A DNA stretch of 45,940 bases from Methylococcales symbiont of Hymedesmia sp. n. MRB-2018 (GCA_003666385.1 QPIN01000047.1:1-45940); one strand, 5' to 3'; counted from the first letter of the stretch, positions 1 to 9,503 are shown. Numbers and translations are program-made. The notes: generated by a model not told the origin, from the letters alone.

Positions 1-447
1 ATAGGACTAGAAATGGAACTACGCGCCCACGGTTTACTGGTACATGAATCTTCTTACCAAGAATGGGGACTCAGTGGCTTAGTTAAATACCAAGCCAACA
101 GCAGTGGTCAAGGCTTATGGTTAAGCCTACAACCAGCATTTGGCGACACCCCAGGCAATGTTGCCGATGGAGTATGGAAAAAACCCACCGTAGCTAACAA
201 TGTAAACGATGAGGATAACAGCAACAGTAGAAGGCTACAGTTAAACACCGAGCTAGGTTACGGACTACCTGGATTCTTTGGTCGCGGTCTACTCACCCCT
301 TACGCTGGACTAGGTATAGCAAATGGAACACAAAGCTATAATATAGGCGGACGCTGGAAAATAGATTCTACAATGAATCTAAATCTAATAGGCGAGCATA
401 AGAAAACAGACGACAGCATACAGTTGCGTGGTGACTTTAGGTTTTAG
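1..447 (+). CDS. C-terminal part of an outer-membrane beta-barrel (autotransporter-type) protein, 5' end outside the window
   Basis: The frame is open from the first base, so the gene begins upstream of the window; the ATG at base 13 is internal. The visible 149 codons alternate hydrophobic and polar residues with many aromatic and glycine residues, include the stretch LSLQPAFGDTPG and repeated short strands, and end in FRF. A terminal phenylalanine after alternating strands is the usual C-terminal signature of outer-membrane barrels recognised by the BAM machinery. The pattern resembles the last strands of large autotransporter or adhesin-like surface proteins; the passenger part is not in view. 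A near-identical copy lies inverted at the other end of the window. Confident for a barrel end, unsure of the family. Confidence 0.7.
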   Translation: MGLEMELRAHGLLVHESSYQEWGLSGLVKYQANSSGQGLWLSLQPAFGDTPGNVADGVWKKPTVANNVNDEDNSNSRRLQLNTELGYGLPGFFGRGLLTPYAGLGIANGTQSYNIGGRWKIDSTMNLNLIGEHKKTDDSIQLRGDFRF

Positions 448-530
448 TGAGTAAATAACAAAGAGCCAAGGAAAAAGGAAAAATGAGGACAAAACGTCCT
501 CATTTTTTTTGTCTGTCATTTCTTTATTTT
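118..530 (+). repeat. Left arm of a 413-bp inverted repeat flanking the window
   Basis: Bases 118-530 match the reverse complement of 45528-45940 without any net indel. I count five mismatches, near 126, 313, 315, 354 and 433. It covers the last 110 codons of the barrel gene, its stop, the terminator and about 20 bases beyond. All but one of the mismatches are synonymous (the exception is Asp to Asn near the C-terminus). The right copy runs off the window, so the true repeat may be longer. Confidence 0.95.
481..510 (+). terminator. Rho-independent terminator of the left barrel gene
   Basis: A perfect 10-bp stem (AAATGAGGAC / GTCCTCATTT) with a 5-base loop runs into a tract of Ts, 33 bases after the barrel gene stop. 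It lies inside the repeat shared with the right end, so both copies carry the same terminator. Confidence 0.85.
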
Positions 531-947
531 CCCCTCACCCAACCCTCTCGGCAATAGCTCCTGCATTGCTCTACTTAGCTATGCACTCGCTTTGTTTGGC
601 ATTGTCCATAAGCCATGAAAACCTGTAGTTATAATGTTTACACTTTATTTGGCATAGATCCAATTATTCTCCAAGCATAAGACTTTGGATGGTGTGAATG
701 ATCTGTTCATGAGTTATGCTGAGTTCTCAATAGATAATTCAGGTGAATCAAAACTCACCAAAAAGCCAGTATTATATTTTCGAGTGTTGCACTTATGATA
801 CGAAGTGTTGTTACTTTACCCGATGGGTATAATTTAGGCTGATTTATGCAAAGGTTCCAAATAATATAGCTAGATGGATGTATTTACTCCTTGTCTTGTC
901 TTGTGAAACAAAGTGAAAACAACCTGTAGTAAGTTAATAGTGATGTT
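531..947. other. Intergenic stretch without a recognisable gene
   Basis: 417 bases, AT-rich, between the left inverted repeat and the nuclease gene. No open frame has codon patterns or motifs I recognise. The first 80 bases (CCCCTCACCC onward, with two related TAGCT/GCATTGCTC motifs) look like the remnant of an interspersed repeat. No convincing promoter can be assigned. Confidence 0.5.
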
Positions 948-1763
948 ATGATTTTATTGTTATTTCTGTTTTCAGTACTTTCTTTTCCAACTCAGGGTGA
1001 AATATTTTTATGGATAGATGAGGGCGGAAAAAAGCATTTTTCTGACAAACTACATCATAATGCAGAAGTATTACAAGTTAACGTGGGATATACCTATTAT
1101 CAGGTAAAAAAAGTTTATGATGGCGATACCGTATTATTAACTAATGGTAATACGGTTCGTTTTTTAGGCATCAATACACCAGAAACTGAAAAAGGCAATA
1201 AATTGGCACAAGCGGGGGGTGAAGAAGCCAAGCGATGGTTAGCAAAAATGCTAAAAAATAAAAAGATACGGCTAGAAGCAGATGTTGAGAAAAAAGATAA
1301 ATATGGTCGATTATTGGCCTATCTTTTTACTGAAGATAAACAACATATAAACCTTGAGCTGGTTAAAAGAGGTTTGGCTACAGTCAATATACACCCACCG
1401 AATTTAAAATATACAAAGCAATTGTTAAGTGCTCAACAAAGTGCAGAAAAAGCGGAAAAAGGTATTTGGAAGTATAAAGAATACACACCTAATACGGTTG
1501 ATAACATTCAGAGTGGTCGTTTTAAGGGTTGGCAACGAGTCATAGGAAATATTAAAAAAATTCATAATACGGGTAAATATAGTTATTTGAATCTTACAGA
1601 TAAGTTTTCTCTAAAAATTCCCAGAAAATCACAGGCTTTATTTCCTAAAATGAAAAGTTATATTGGTAAGAAGGTAGAAGTACGTGGCTGGATTAATAAA
1701 CATAAAAATCGGTATTCAATGTTTATTCGTCATCCCAGTGCTATTATTTCATTAGATGAGTAA
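948..1763 (+). CDS. Exported thermonuclease-like protein with N-terminal DUF4124-like segment and C-terminal OB-like domain
   Basis: 271 residues. Residues 1-18 form a hydrophobic signal peptide (LLLFLFSVLSFPTQG). Residues about 18-35 (IFLWIDEGGKKHFSD) resemble the short DUF4124 module common at the N-terminus of exported proteobacterial proteins. Residues about 50-175 are a staphylococcal-nuclease fold: VYDGDTV, then VRFLGINTPET carrying the Arg, Asp and Glu of the active site, and later DKYGRLLAYL with the second catalytic Arg. The last 85 residues (VIGNIKKI to the end, including KKVEVRGWI) look like a small OB-type nucleic-acid-binding domain. It probably degrades DNA or RNA in the periplasm or outside the cell using Ca2+. 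The gene stands alone, 80 bases before the EAL gene on the same strand. Confidence 0.82.
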   Translation: MILLLFLFSVLSFPTQGEIFLWIDEGGKKHFSDKLHHNAEVLQVNVGYTYYQVKKVYDGDTVLLTNGNTVRFLGINTPETEKGNKLAQAGGEEAKRWLAKMLKNKKIRLEADVEKKDKYGRLLAYLFTEDKQHINLELVKRGLATVNIHPPNLKYTKQLLSAQQSAEKAEKGIWKYKEYTPNTVDNIQSGRFKGWQRVIGNIKKIHNTGKYSYLNLTDKFSLKIPRKSQALFPKMKSYIGKKVEVRGWINKHKNRYSMFIRHPSAIISLDE

Positions 1764-1843
1764 GTTTGTTTTATAGTTATTCACTATACTTAATTTTAAT
1801 TGACATTATTAACTTTCAGTTTCTTTTTTAGGCAGCATTTTGA

Positions 1844-3064
1844 ATGACAGAATCTATTCGTATTTTATATTTAGAAAAGGATAGATCACTGATTAATCAA
1901 GCGAGAAGAAAGCTTGAGATTAAAAATTACCATCTCGATGGAGTGGTTGACAGTGTTGAATGCATGGCAAAATTAGATGCAGCACATTTTGATATTCTGC
2001 TGGTCGATTATCTTTCTATCAGTTCAGATTTAGACATTCTGCAAAAAATATTTGATAGAGGAGGGGCTTTGTCAGTGTTTGTTACTATAGAGACAAAAGA
2101 ACTACATTCCCTTTCTAAAATAATGGAACAGGGGTGTGCAGATTATATTTTAAAAGACAATGAGCACTATCTCGATTTATTAATACTGAGTATTGATAAA
2201 GAATTAGAAAAACAACAACTTATAACTGAAAAAAATTATTTAGAAAAAGAATTAAAGCGTTTTCATTTTTATACGCCTTCAATGCGAGTTGAAACTGAAC
2301 ATAGAATTGAACTAATCACTTATTTGCGTTCTGCCATAGTAAAAAATGAGCTGTCTCTGGTTTATCAGCCAGTTGTAGATATTGTTACTAACGAAGCGGT
2401 TAGTGCAGAAGCGTTACTTCGTTGGGAACACCCTAGGCTTGGTTTTATTTCTCCTGTGGAATTTATACCTTTGGCAGAAGAGTCAGGTTTGATAAAAGCA
2501 ATTGGTAACTGGGTGGTGTTAAATGTAGCGAAAGATATACAACGATGGAAAGCAATGGGGTTAAAGCCTATTGCTATTTCAATTAATAAATCACCTGCAC
2601 AATTTTCAAAACAGTTGTGTGATGAAAATTGGAATGATATTTTTGAAGCACATGATATTCCATTGTCGAATATTACCTTAGAAATCACCGAAACTATATT
2701 CATGGAAAAGGGCAGGAATTATATTGATCACCTGTCCAAGTTGAAGTCATTAGGGGTACAAATTGCATTAGATGACTTTGGTACTGGCTATTCTTCCTTA
2801 AGTTATCTTAAACATTTTCCCGTTGATATTTTAAAAATTGACCGAGAGTTTATTAAAGATATAACGACCAATGATAGTGATGCTTTATTAGTTGAAAGCA
2901 TTATTATATTGGCTGAAAAAATGAATATTAAAGTGATCGCTGAAGGGGTGGAGACCGAAGAACAGTTAAACATATTAAAACACTATAACTGTCGTTATGT
3001 GCAGGGTTATTATTTTAGTAAGCCTTTGACTGTTAATAAATTTGAGCGTTATTTGGGACAATAG
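1844..3064 (+). CDS. Response-regulator receiver / EAL-domain c-di-GMP phosphodiesterase
   Basis: 406 residues. Residues 1-125 are a CheY-like receiver with Asp55 (LLVDYL) as phosphoacceptor and a Lys in ILKDN; the acidic pocket reads LEKD rather than the usual pair of acids, so Mg2+ binding may be altered. Residues 125-150 are a charged, coiled-coil-like linker. Residues about 155-405 are an EAL domain with EALLRWEHP, the DDFGTGYSSL loop, KIDREFI and AEGVET, all the residues expected of an active phosphodiesterase cleaving c-di-GMP to pGpG. There is no GGDEF domain. The protein is cytoplasmic; it likely lowers c-di-GMP in response to an unseen histidine kinase. No kinase gene is adjacent. 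Confidence 0.9.
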   Translation: MTESIRILYLEKDRSLINQARRKLEIKNYHLDGVVDSVECMAKLDAAHFDILLVDYLSISSDLDILQKIFDRGGALSVFVTIETKELHSLSKIMEQGCADYILKDNEHYLDLLILSIDKELEKQQLITEKNYLEKELKRFHFYTPSMRVETEHRIELITYLRSAIVKNELSLVYQPVVDIVTNEAVSAEALLRWEHPRLGFISPVEFIPLAEESGLIKAIGNWVVLNVAKDIQRWKAMGLKPIAISINKSPAQFSKQLCDENWNDIFEAHDIPLSNITLEITETIFMEKGRNYIDHLSKLKSLGVQIALDDFGTGYSSLSYLKHFPVDILKIDREFIKDITTNDSDALLVESIIILAEKMNIKVIAEGVETEEQLNILKHYNCRYVQGYYFSKPLTVNKFERYLGQ

Positions 3065-3115
3065 AAGGAATAATTGTTTGAGAAGTAACGGCTATTATTG
3101 ATTAGCAATAGGAGA

Positions 3116-3144
3116 AGTGCATTATTCATTGACAATAATGCACT
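3116..3144. terminator. Hairpin between two convergent genes
   Basis: Perfect 11-bp stem AGTGCATTATT / AATAATGCACT around a 7-base loop, placed between the end of the EAL gene and the end of the convergent small membrane protein gene. There is no clear T tract on either side, so its role as a shared terminator is inferred from position. Confidence 0.5.
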
Positions 3145-3157
3145 CTTGAAAAGGGTA

Positions 3158-3613
3158 TTATTTTATCAAACCTGAAAAAATTTGAAGAGCATCATTATTA
3201 TGTTGTTTGCACACCGTTAGATCATAGGTTTTTCTATTCACACTGACTGAAGCATCTTCCAGACTGCTTTTGCGTTTACAGCGAGTCCCCTTTGATGTGG
3301 CAGCTTGGCATTGTGTTCCACCATCTTTCAAATCAATATTGGCATTGCTGACGGCTACTGGTTTTTTAGCTGCTGGAGCAGCAGTACGGGTTTTTTTAAC
3401 TGGAGTTTCATGGTGATCAGCATCTGCTTGTTCAGGCGTTGCTTGAATAATAAGTTGTTTTCTGAAAACAATTAATACAATAGATAGTACTATTAATGGC
3501 CAGGCAGTCACTAAAAAACCTGCGTCATTATTTTTAGCAGCGAAAGCGATTTCAGAACTAAAAGTAAAACCTAGTGCTGCTAATGGAGCGATTAAACATT
3601 GTTTAGTGATCAT
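3158..3613 (-). CDS. Small exported or membrane protein with C-terminal Cys/His motif (DUF5763-like)
   Basis: 151 residues. An N-terminal signal-like segment (residues 5-25, ending AFA) is followed by a hydrophobic helix (residues about 33-48, WPLIVLSIVLIVF), an Ala/Pro/Lys-rich linker, and a C-terminal part with CQAATSKGTRCKR and a later Cys-x-x-His (VCKQH). This spacing resembles the DUF5763 zinc-ribbon-like module found in many small bacterial proteins of unknown role. No function can be given. It converges on the EAL gene and is separated from ubiC, on the same strand, by about 150 bases. Confidence 0.6.
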   Translation of the reverse strand: MITKQCLIAPLAALGFTFSSEIAFAAKNNDAGFLVTAWPLIVLSIVLIVFRKQLIIQATPEQADADHHETPVKKTRTAAPAAKKPVAVSNANIDLKDGGTQCQAATSKGTRCKRKSSLEDASVSVNRKTYDLTVCKQHNNDALQIFSGLIK

Positions 3614-3766
3614 TATTATTCTCTTTATGGTGTTCTGTTTGAAAAGTTAAGCTTGGCTAAAAATAACATGTTCTTAGCAATAATAAAAATTTTTACTTTA
3701 ATTGTTGATTAATTCTACTATCACGGTGTTTACTTTATTTATGTGTAGGCGTTATCAGTCAAGTTT

Positions 3767-4330
3767 TTAGCCTAATTCTAATGCACTAGGCATAAAAAAC
3801 TCACTGACTAATAAGGGTTGTTGATGAATGGCATAGACCGTTCTTCTTCCCCAAATGGCTTGCTTTATATCAATTGTATGGTTTAGTCCATCAGTCCATT
3901 GGTAAGGCTTAATACAGCTGATATTTAGATCCAGTCTTTGCAGTTTAGGGTATGAAAAAATAACTTCTCCTAAAGGGCGTGTGCCAAGGTGAGATAAATT
4001 TCGTTTAGCTATTTTAACGGTTTTTTCAGGAAGAATGGTGCGGGCTAGTATTAAAGGTTTGCCATTGGCATGTAATAAAACCTCACGAATTAAATTATAT
4101 TGATGATGAGGCAGTTTTAATAATCTACATTCACTTAAGAAAGCCACTTTTTTACGATGGAACAAAATTTCAACAGAAACGGATTGACCATAAGTCTTGC
4201 GTAATCGTTTTGTTAAAGAATGTGTTTCATAAACCCAAGATTGCACATTGGTAGGCAGCGTGTTTTTTAGCCCTGAATGATGTTTTTTCCAGTGAGGTTC
4301 CTGAGTAAATAGAAAGCTGTTTTTGTGCAC
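3767..4330 (-). CDS. ubiC: Chorismate pyruvate-lyase
   Basis: 187 residues, slightly longer than the roughly 165 of the enterobacterial enzyme. It removes pyruvate from chorismate to give 4-hydroxybenzoate, the first step of ubiquinone synthesis. Family landmarks are visible in order: LIREVLLH with the substrate-binding Arg, LARTILP, LGTRPLGEVIF, WGRRTVYAI and the C-terminal LLVSEFFMPSAL carrying the conserved Glu. The enzyme is cytoplasmic. The gene follows recG on the minus strand across a 111-base gap; ubiA, the usual partner, is not in the window, while ispB for the side chain is at 22.8 kb. Confidence 0.9.
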   Translation of the reverse strand: MHKNSFLFTQEPHWKKHHSGLKNTLPTNVQSWVYETHSLTKRLRKTYGQSVSVEILFHRKKVAFLSECRLLKLPHHQYNLIREVLLHANGKPLILARTILPEKTVKIAKRNLSHLGTRPLGEVIFSYPKLQRLDLNISCIKPYQWTDGLNHTIDIKQAIWGRRTVYAIHQQPLLVSEFFMPSALELG

Positions 4331-4441
4331 GTTATGGAATAAAAATAGGGCTAAAAGTAAAAAGGTAAATTTGTTGTTATGTAGGTGAAGATAAAATAAG
4401 AGGGTTGGTTCTTTTAACTTTTTACCCTGAACCTTACCTTG

Positions 4442-6529
4442 TCACACTTCAGAATACTGACTACTGCGCCCTAACCAACGATCAATGAGTGGCTGGATAG
4501 CACTAGGGTATTTACTAATCATTAATTGGGCTGTTTCTTGTACCCTGTCTAGTAAGTCTGTATCTCGGTTAAGATCGGCAATTTTAAGCTGAACTTGACC
4601 TGTTTGTCGTGTCCCCATGACATCTCCTGGACCTCTTAGTTGTAGATCTTTTTCAGCAATGGCAAAGCCATCATTACTTTCTCTCAAGATACCTAATCGT
4701 TCCCTACCCGTGTCTGACAAAGGTGGCTGATAAACCAGCAAGCAGTAACTTTGCTGTTCTCCACGACCTACCCGACCGCGTAGTTGATGCAGTTGTGATA
4801 GTCCTAATCGTTCTGCGTTTTCTATAATTATTAAACTTGCATTTGGCACGTCAACACCGACTTCTATGACAGTGGTAGCAACTAATAGATCATGTTCGTG
4901 ATTTTTAAAAGCTTGCATTATAGCTTCTTTTTCGGCTGTTTTCATTCTACCGTGAACCAAAGCAACTCGAACATTAGGTAAACTGTATTTTAGATGTTCA
5001 GTTGTTTTTTCTGCGGCTTCGCATTGTAAAACTTCAGATTCTTCAATGAGTGTGCATACCCAATAGGTTTGGTGCTTATTGGCAGTCCATTGATTGATTT
5101 TGGCTATGATTTGTTGCCGACGTTGATTTGGAATGACGCTGGTCGTTACTGGTTTTCTTCCTGGAGGCAGTTCATCAATAATAGAAATATCCAGATCAGA
5201 ATAATTGAGCATAGCCAGTGTGCGAGGAATGGGGGTTGCTGTCATAATCAATTGATGAGGGCGCTGTGTTTTTGTTTGTCCTTTTTCTCTTAAAGCCAGT
5301 CGTTGATGAACACCAAAACGATGCTGTTCGTCTATAATAATTAATCCTAGGTTTTTAAAGTGGACACTATTTTGAAATAAAGCGTGAGTGCCAATAACAA
5401 GCTTTGCTGAGCCATCTTCTATCGCTTCTAGGCTGTCTTTTCTCTGTTGACCTCTGAGCCGTCCTGTTAAGTAGACAATGTGTGATTGAATATTTTTAAA
5501 CCATTGTTTAAAGCTGTGATGATGTTGTTCTGCTAATAATTCTGTTGGTGCCATGAGTGCCACTTGATATCCAGCATTGATGGCCAGTAAAACGGCGTAA
5601 GCAGAGACGACTGTTTTACCCGAACCTACGTCGCCTTGAACCAGTCTTAACATGGGGTGATGGCTGTTACAATCGAGCGTAATTTCATCAACAATACGTT
5701 GCTGTGCTTTGGTGAGTTTGAACGGAAGTGAATCAGTGAATTCTTGTCGTTGTGTTTTATTAGCTGCAAATACTGGTGCTTGCCATTTTTTATAAGCCGT
5801 TTTGTTATTTATCAGCATTAGATGATGGGCTAATAATTCTTCAAAAGCCAGTCGTTTTAAAGCAGCTAAATCACCCTGCTGTAATTGTTCTGCGGTTATT
5901 TGTTGTTCTGGAGAATGCAGGGTTTGCAGTGCAGCACTTAAAGAGGGATATTGGTATTTGCTTAAAATGAATTCAGGCAAATAATCAGGCAGTGATTGCT
6001 GTTGCTCTAAACAAATTGAAAGTGACTGTTTAATGGCTTTGCGTAAACTGGCTTGGCGTAAACCTTCCGTTAACGGATAAATAGGGCTTAAACAGTCTTC
6101 GGTAATGTTGTCTGTGGATGAGATGATTTTATATTCAGGGTGAATAATCTCCAAACCCTGGTAGCCATGACGTATTTCACCAAAACAACTGATTAAAGTA
6201 CCTGGACTCAGGTTGGAATGTTGTTTTGCATTGAAATGGAAAAAACGCAGAGTAATATAAGCGGTATTATCACTGATTCTACATATTAAGCTATTGCGTC
6301 CTCCCATCAATACATCGGTGAAATCAACCGTGCCGCAAATGAGTACAGTCATACCTGCTGTAATAGTGTTGATGGGGTAGATTCTGGTTCGATCCTCATA
6401 GCGGTGAGGTAAATGAAAAACAAGGTCTTGCAGGGTTTCAATGCCTAATTTTTGCAGACGTATAACAGATTGAGCGCCAATGCCTGATAATGACGCAACT
6501 GATTGAGTCAGTGGTTCATTAGTCGTCAT
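4442..6529 (-). CDS. recG: ATP-dependent DNA helicase RecG
   Basis: 695 residues, full length for the family. RecG remodels stalled replication forks and Holliday junctions. The N-terminal third holds the wedge/OB domain (PHRYEDRTRI, then VLICGTVD). The helicase core starts near residue 265 with the Q-rich KAQQRIVDEI, Walker A GDVGSGKT near 300, the DEQHRFG box near 400, MTATPIPRTLA, and the C-terminal TVIEVGVDVPNAS, RGRVGRG and LQLRGPGDVMGTRQ (the TRG region). It ends the rpoZ-spoT-ridA-recG run, only 4 bases after ridA, so it is almost certainly cotranscribed. Confidence 0.96.
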   Translation of the reverse strand: MTTNEPLTQSVASLSGIGAQSVIRLQKLGIETLQDLVFHLPHRYEDRTRIYPINTITAGMTVLICGTVDFTDVLMGGRNSLICRISDNTAYITLRFFHFNAKQHSNLSPGTLISCFGEIRHGYQGLEIIHPEYKIISSTDNITEDCLSPIYPLTEGLRQASLRKAIKQSLSICLEQQQSLPDYLPEFILSKYQYPSLSAALQTLHSPEQQITAEQLQQGDLAALKRLAFEELLAHHLMLINNKTAYKKWQAPVFAANKTQRQEFTDSLPFKLTKAQQRIVDEITLDCNSHHPMLRLVQGDVGSGKTVVSAYAVLLAINAGYQVALMAPTELLAEQHHHSFKQWFKNIQSHIVYLTGRLRGQQRKDSLEAIEDGSAKLVIGTHALFQNSVHFKNLGLIIIDEQHRFGVHQRLALREKGQTKTQRPHQLIMTATPIPRTLAMLNYSDLDISIIDELPPGRKPVTTSVIPNQRRQQIIAKINQWTANKHQTYWVCTLIEESEVLQCEAAEKTTEHLKYSLPNVRVALVHGRMKTAEKEAIMQAFKNHEHDLLVATTVIEVGVDVPNASLIIIENAERLGLSQLHQLRGRVGRGEQQSYCLLVYQPPLSDTGRERLGILRESNDGFAIAEKDLQLRGPGDVMGTRQTGQVQLKIADLNRDTDLLDRVQETAQLMISKYPSAIQPLIDRWLGRSSQYSEV

Positions 6530-6533
6530 TGGA

Positions 6534-6932
6534 TTAGCTTGAGTACACTTCTCTAATAATCATTACTGCATCTATTTCTACACTAACGTCTTTAGGTAAT
6601 GCAGCAACACCTACGGCTACTCTTGCTGGGTATGGTTGAGAAAAATACTCAGCCATAATTTCATTGACTAGCGGAAAGTGAGAAAGATCGGTTAAAAACA
6701 CGTTGAGTTTAACCACATCAAAAAAATTGCCTCCTGCTGCTTCTGCGACTGCTTGAAGATTATCAAAAACCTGTCGGATTTGCTGGTAAATATCACCATC
6801 TACAATTTCCATAGTTTCTGGGACAAGAGGAATTTGTCCAGAAAGGTAAACGGTATCGTTAACTTTGACAGCTTGGGAGTAGGTGCCAATAGCTCGTGGT
6901 GCATTGCTGGTTTCTATTATTGTTTTTGTCAT
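6534..6932 (-). CDS. ridA: RidA family 2-iminobutanoate/2-iminopropanoate deaminase
   Basis: 132 residues, typical length. RidA hydrolyses reactive enamine/imine intermediates released by PLP enzymes such as threonine dehydratase, protecting other PLP enzymes. Visible are APRAIGTYSQAVKV, YLSGQIPLVPE, and the signature PARVAVGVAALPKDVSVEID with the conserved Arg that binds the substrate carboxylate. It sits 18 bases after spoT and 4 bases before recG, in the same minus-strand operon. The gene order spoT-ridA-recG is widespread in gammaproteobacteria. Confidence 0.93.
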   Translation of the reverse strand: MTKTIIETSNAPRAIGTYSQAVKVNDTVYLSGQIPLVPETMEIVDGDIYQQIRQVFDNLQAVAEAAGGNFFDVVKLNVFLTDLSHFPLVNEIMAEYFSQPYPARVAVGVAALPKDVSVEIDAVMIIREVYSS

Positions 6933-6950
6933 TTATTTTTGAAAATGGTA

Positions 6951-9119
6951 TTAAACCCGCGTTATTTTTAAAATGATAGATAGTTTTTTTAGCTTACGAA
7001 TTATGTTGGCTAGATGCACTCTGTCTTTTACTGTAATAGTAAGGGTGTTAATGGAGACTTTATCATCCTGGTCGTTAAAGGTTACATTTTCAATATTTGA
7101 GTCCATGCTGGAAATCGTAGAGGCAATATTCGCTAATGTACCACGTTGATTAAGCACTTCCATCTTAATGTTGGTTGAAAACTCACCGCTCACTTCCTTG
7201 CTCCATTCAACATCTAGCGCACTGCTTTCTTTTTTCTTGGTTTCATTGCTGTTGCGACATTCATGGTGATGAATAACAATGCCTTTCCCAGGATTAAAAA
7301 AACCGACAATATGATCTCCTGGGATAGGATGACAGCACTTGGCCAGCGTGATGACCATGCCTTCTGTTCCTCTGATGACTAACGGAGAATTTGTATTTTC
7401 AGTTTCTCCCAGTTTAACAGCGGCGTGAATATCATCCTGTGATAATTGTTTTGCAATCAGAATAGGCATTTTATTACCTAGACCAATCTCTTCAAGCAAT
7501 GCATCCATTGAATGTAATTTCATAACATTCAGCATTTCAATTATGCGTGAGTCTTCTATGTCTTCAAGCTTAATATTGAGGATACTTAACTCTTTTTCCA
7601 ATAGGCGATGACCTAGGTTAATAGCATCTTTTTGTTTGAAGTTTTTTAGATAGTTTCTAATACTGCTTCTTGCTTTTGCAGTCGATACAAAATTTAACCA
7701 CAGAGGATTGGGTCTAGCCCAATTAGTGGTAATAACTTCTACTGTCATACCGTTTTCAAGCTTTGACTGTAACGGAATTAATTGGTTATCAATTCTGGCA
7801 GAAACACAGGAATTTCCAATGTCTGTGTGTACGGCATAGGCAAAATCAACAATAGAAGCGCCTCTTGGCAATTTGATAATAGTACCTTGGGGAGTAAAGA
7901 CAAAGACTTCTTGAGGGAATAAATCGACTTTAAGATTGTCTATAAACTCAAGTGAGTCACCTGCTGTTTTTTGTATTTCCAGTAGTTCTCTTAACCACTC
8001 GTTAGCTCTGTCTTGTACACATTCACCGCCAGTATCTTTAGATTTGTACAGCCAGTGGGCGGCAATGCCTGATTCGGCGAGACGGTGCATTTCATGGGTT
8101 CTGATTTGAACTTCTATAGGAACACCAAAAGGGCCGATTAGAACCGTATGTAATGATTGATAGCCATTCGCTTTGGGGAGGGCGATATAATCCTTAAACT
8201 TTCCGGGGACAGGATTGAATAAATTATGTATGCATCCCAAAATTCTATAACAATCATCAACTTGATCGCAATATATTCGAAAAGCATAAACGTCAAAAAC
8301 ATTTGAAAATGAGATTTTCTGGCGTTTCATTTTGTAATAAATACTGGGGATATTTTTTTCTCTGCCCGCCACATCAAAGATAAGACCTGCCTGATTCAGT
8401 CTATTTTTAATAGAACTTTCAATGGTGCTTACGATTTCTCGTCTATGCCCGCGTGCTTTTTTTACGGCACTGTCAATGACCTGATAGCGTTTGGGGTGTA
8501 TGGCTTCTAGGCAAAGTGCTTCTAGCTGGTGACGAATACTGTTCATGCTAAGACGATTAGCAAGCGGGACATAGATTTCTTGTGTTTCTTTGGCGATTCT
8601 GCGTTTTGCTTCTGTCGGCATGGCACCTAGTGTTTGCATATTATGCAAGCGATCAGCTAGTTTAACAATGATGACGCGTAAGTCATTGGCCATCGCCAAA
8701 AGCATCTTTCTAACATTCTCTGCTTGTGCTTGTGCATGAGAGATATGATCAAGTCTGGTGAGTTTGGTTACACCATCGACGAGTTCTGCAACTTCTGGAC
8801 TAAATTCATTGGCGAGGTCTTCTTTACTAACAGGGGTGTCTTCTAAACAATCGTGGAGGATAGCGGCAATAATGCCACGGGTATCCATGCGCATCTCTGC
8901 CAGTGTGATAGATACGTTAAGAGGATGGCAAATATAGGCTTCACCACTTTTTCTAAACTGCCCTGAATGGGCATCCGCTCCACGGTGATAGGCACGGATT
9001 ACATCAGCGACTTGATCGTCTTCTAAATAACCTTCAATAATTGAGCATAAACGCCGAAGTAGTTTCCCTTCTGGAGAATCTACTTCGGGAATGGAATCAT
9101 TGCTGATTACCTCTGGCAT
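6951..9119 (-). CDS. spoT: Bifunctional (p)ppGpp synthetase/hydrolase SpoT
   Basis: 722 residues. The HD hydrolase domain lies at about 45-200, with His65 (CHP), His89-Asp90 and Glu93-Asp94 (ILHDCLEDT) intact, so (p)ppGpp hydrolysis should work. The synthetase domain follows at about 240-350 (VFDVYAFRIYCDQVDDCY, KDYIALPKANGYQSLHT). A TGS domain is at about 395-455 (VFVFTPQGTIIKLPRGAS), and a C-terminal ACT domain at about 650-720 (LNQRGTLANIASTIS). It manages the stringent-response alarmone in response to starvation. It starts 5 bases after rpoZ, whose product omega is part of the ppGpp-binding site on RNA polymerase. Confidence 0.95.
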   Translation of the reverse strand: MPEVISNDSIPEVDSPEGKLLRRLCSIIEGYLEDDQVADVIRAYHRGADAHSGQFRKSGEAYICHPLNVSITLAEMRMDTRGIIAAILHDCLEDTPVSKEDLANEFSPEVAELVDGVTKLTRLDHISHAQAQAENVRKMLLAMANDLRVIIVKLADRLHNMQTLGAMPTEAKRRIAKETQEIYVPLANRLSMNSIRHQLEALCLEAIHPKRYQVIDSAVKKARGHRREIVSTIESSIKNRLNQAGLIFDVAGREKNIPSIYYKMKRQKISFSNVFDVYAFRIYCDQVDDCYRILGCIHNLFNPVPGKFKDYIALPKANGYQSLHTVLIGPFGVPIEVQIRTHEMHRLAESGIAAHWLYKSKDTGGECVQDRANEWLRELLEIQKTAGDSLEFIDNLKVDLFPQEVFVFTPQGTIIKLPRGASIVDFAYAVHTDIGNSCVSARIDNQLIPLQSKLENGMTVEVITTNWARPNPLWLNFVSTAKARSSIRNYLKNFKQKDAINLGHRLLEKELSILNIKLEDIEDSRIIEMLNVMKLHSMDALLEEIGLGNKMPILIAKQLSQDDIHAAVKLGETENTNSPLVIRGTEGMVITLAKCCHPIPGDHIVGFFNPGKGIVIHHHECRNSNETKKKESSALDVEWSKEVSGEFSTNIKMEVLNQRGTLANIASTISSMDSNIENVTFNDQDDKVSINTLTITVKDRVHLANIIRKLKKLSIILKITRV

Positions 9120-9124
9120 ACAAG

Positions 9125-9370
9125 TTAACTGATTTCAAAGGAATTGCTTTCTACTCGCTCGCCCACATTATGTAAAAGATCAATGTTTTCTTCTGTCACA
9201 TGACCTTCAGCAATTTCACGTAAAGCAAGAACGGTGTCTTTATCTTTGTCTCTAGGTACAAGCTCTTCAGCACCTCTTGATAGTTGGCGAGCTCTCTTGC
9301 TGGCTAACAAAACCAATTTAAAACGATTTTCAACTTTATCTAAACAATCATCAACGGTAACTCTAGCCAT
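9125..9370 (-). CDS. rpoZ: DNA-directed RNA polymerase omega subunit
   Basis: 81 residues. It begins [20 protein letters not shown] and contains LASKRARQL and the negatively charged [17 protein letters not shown], the classic omega signature. Omega helps assemble RNA polymerase by holding beta prime and contributes a ppGpp site. It is the first gene of the rpoZ-spoT-ridA-recG unit. The gmk gene that often precedes rpoZ is missing here; instead an AT-rich glycosyltransferase block lies upstream. Confidence 0.95.
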   Translation of the reverse strand: MARVTVDDCLDKVENRFKLVLLASKRARQLSRGAEELVPRDKDKDTVLALREIAEGHVTEENIDLLHNVGERVESNSFEIS

Positions 9371-9503
9371 TTTATAACCCTATTTTATTTATTTTGAATC
9401 TGCTAATTCTATATTTATCTATTGATTTGATAAATATAAAAAATAACTGCACATTATATGAAGAATATCCTTTTTTAGCAATTTCTGGACTATTTTTTTA
9501 TAA

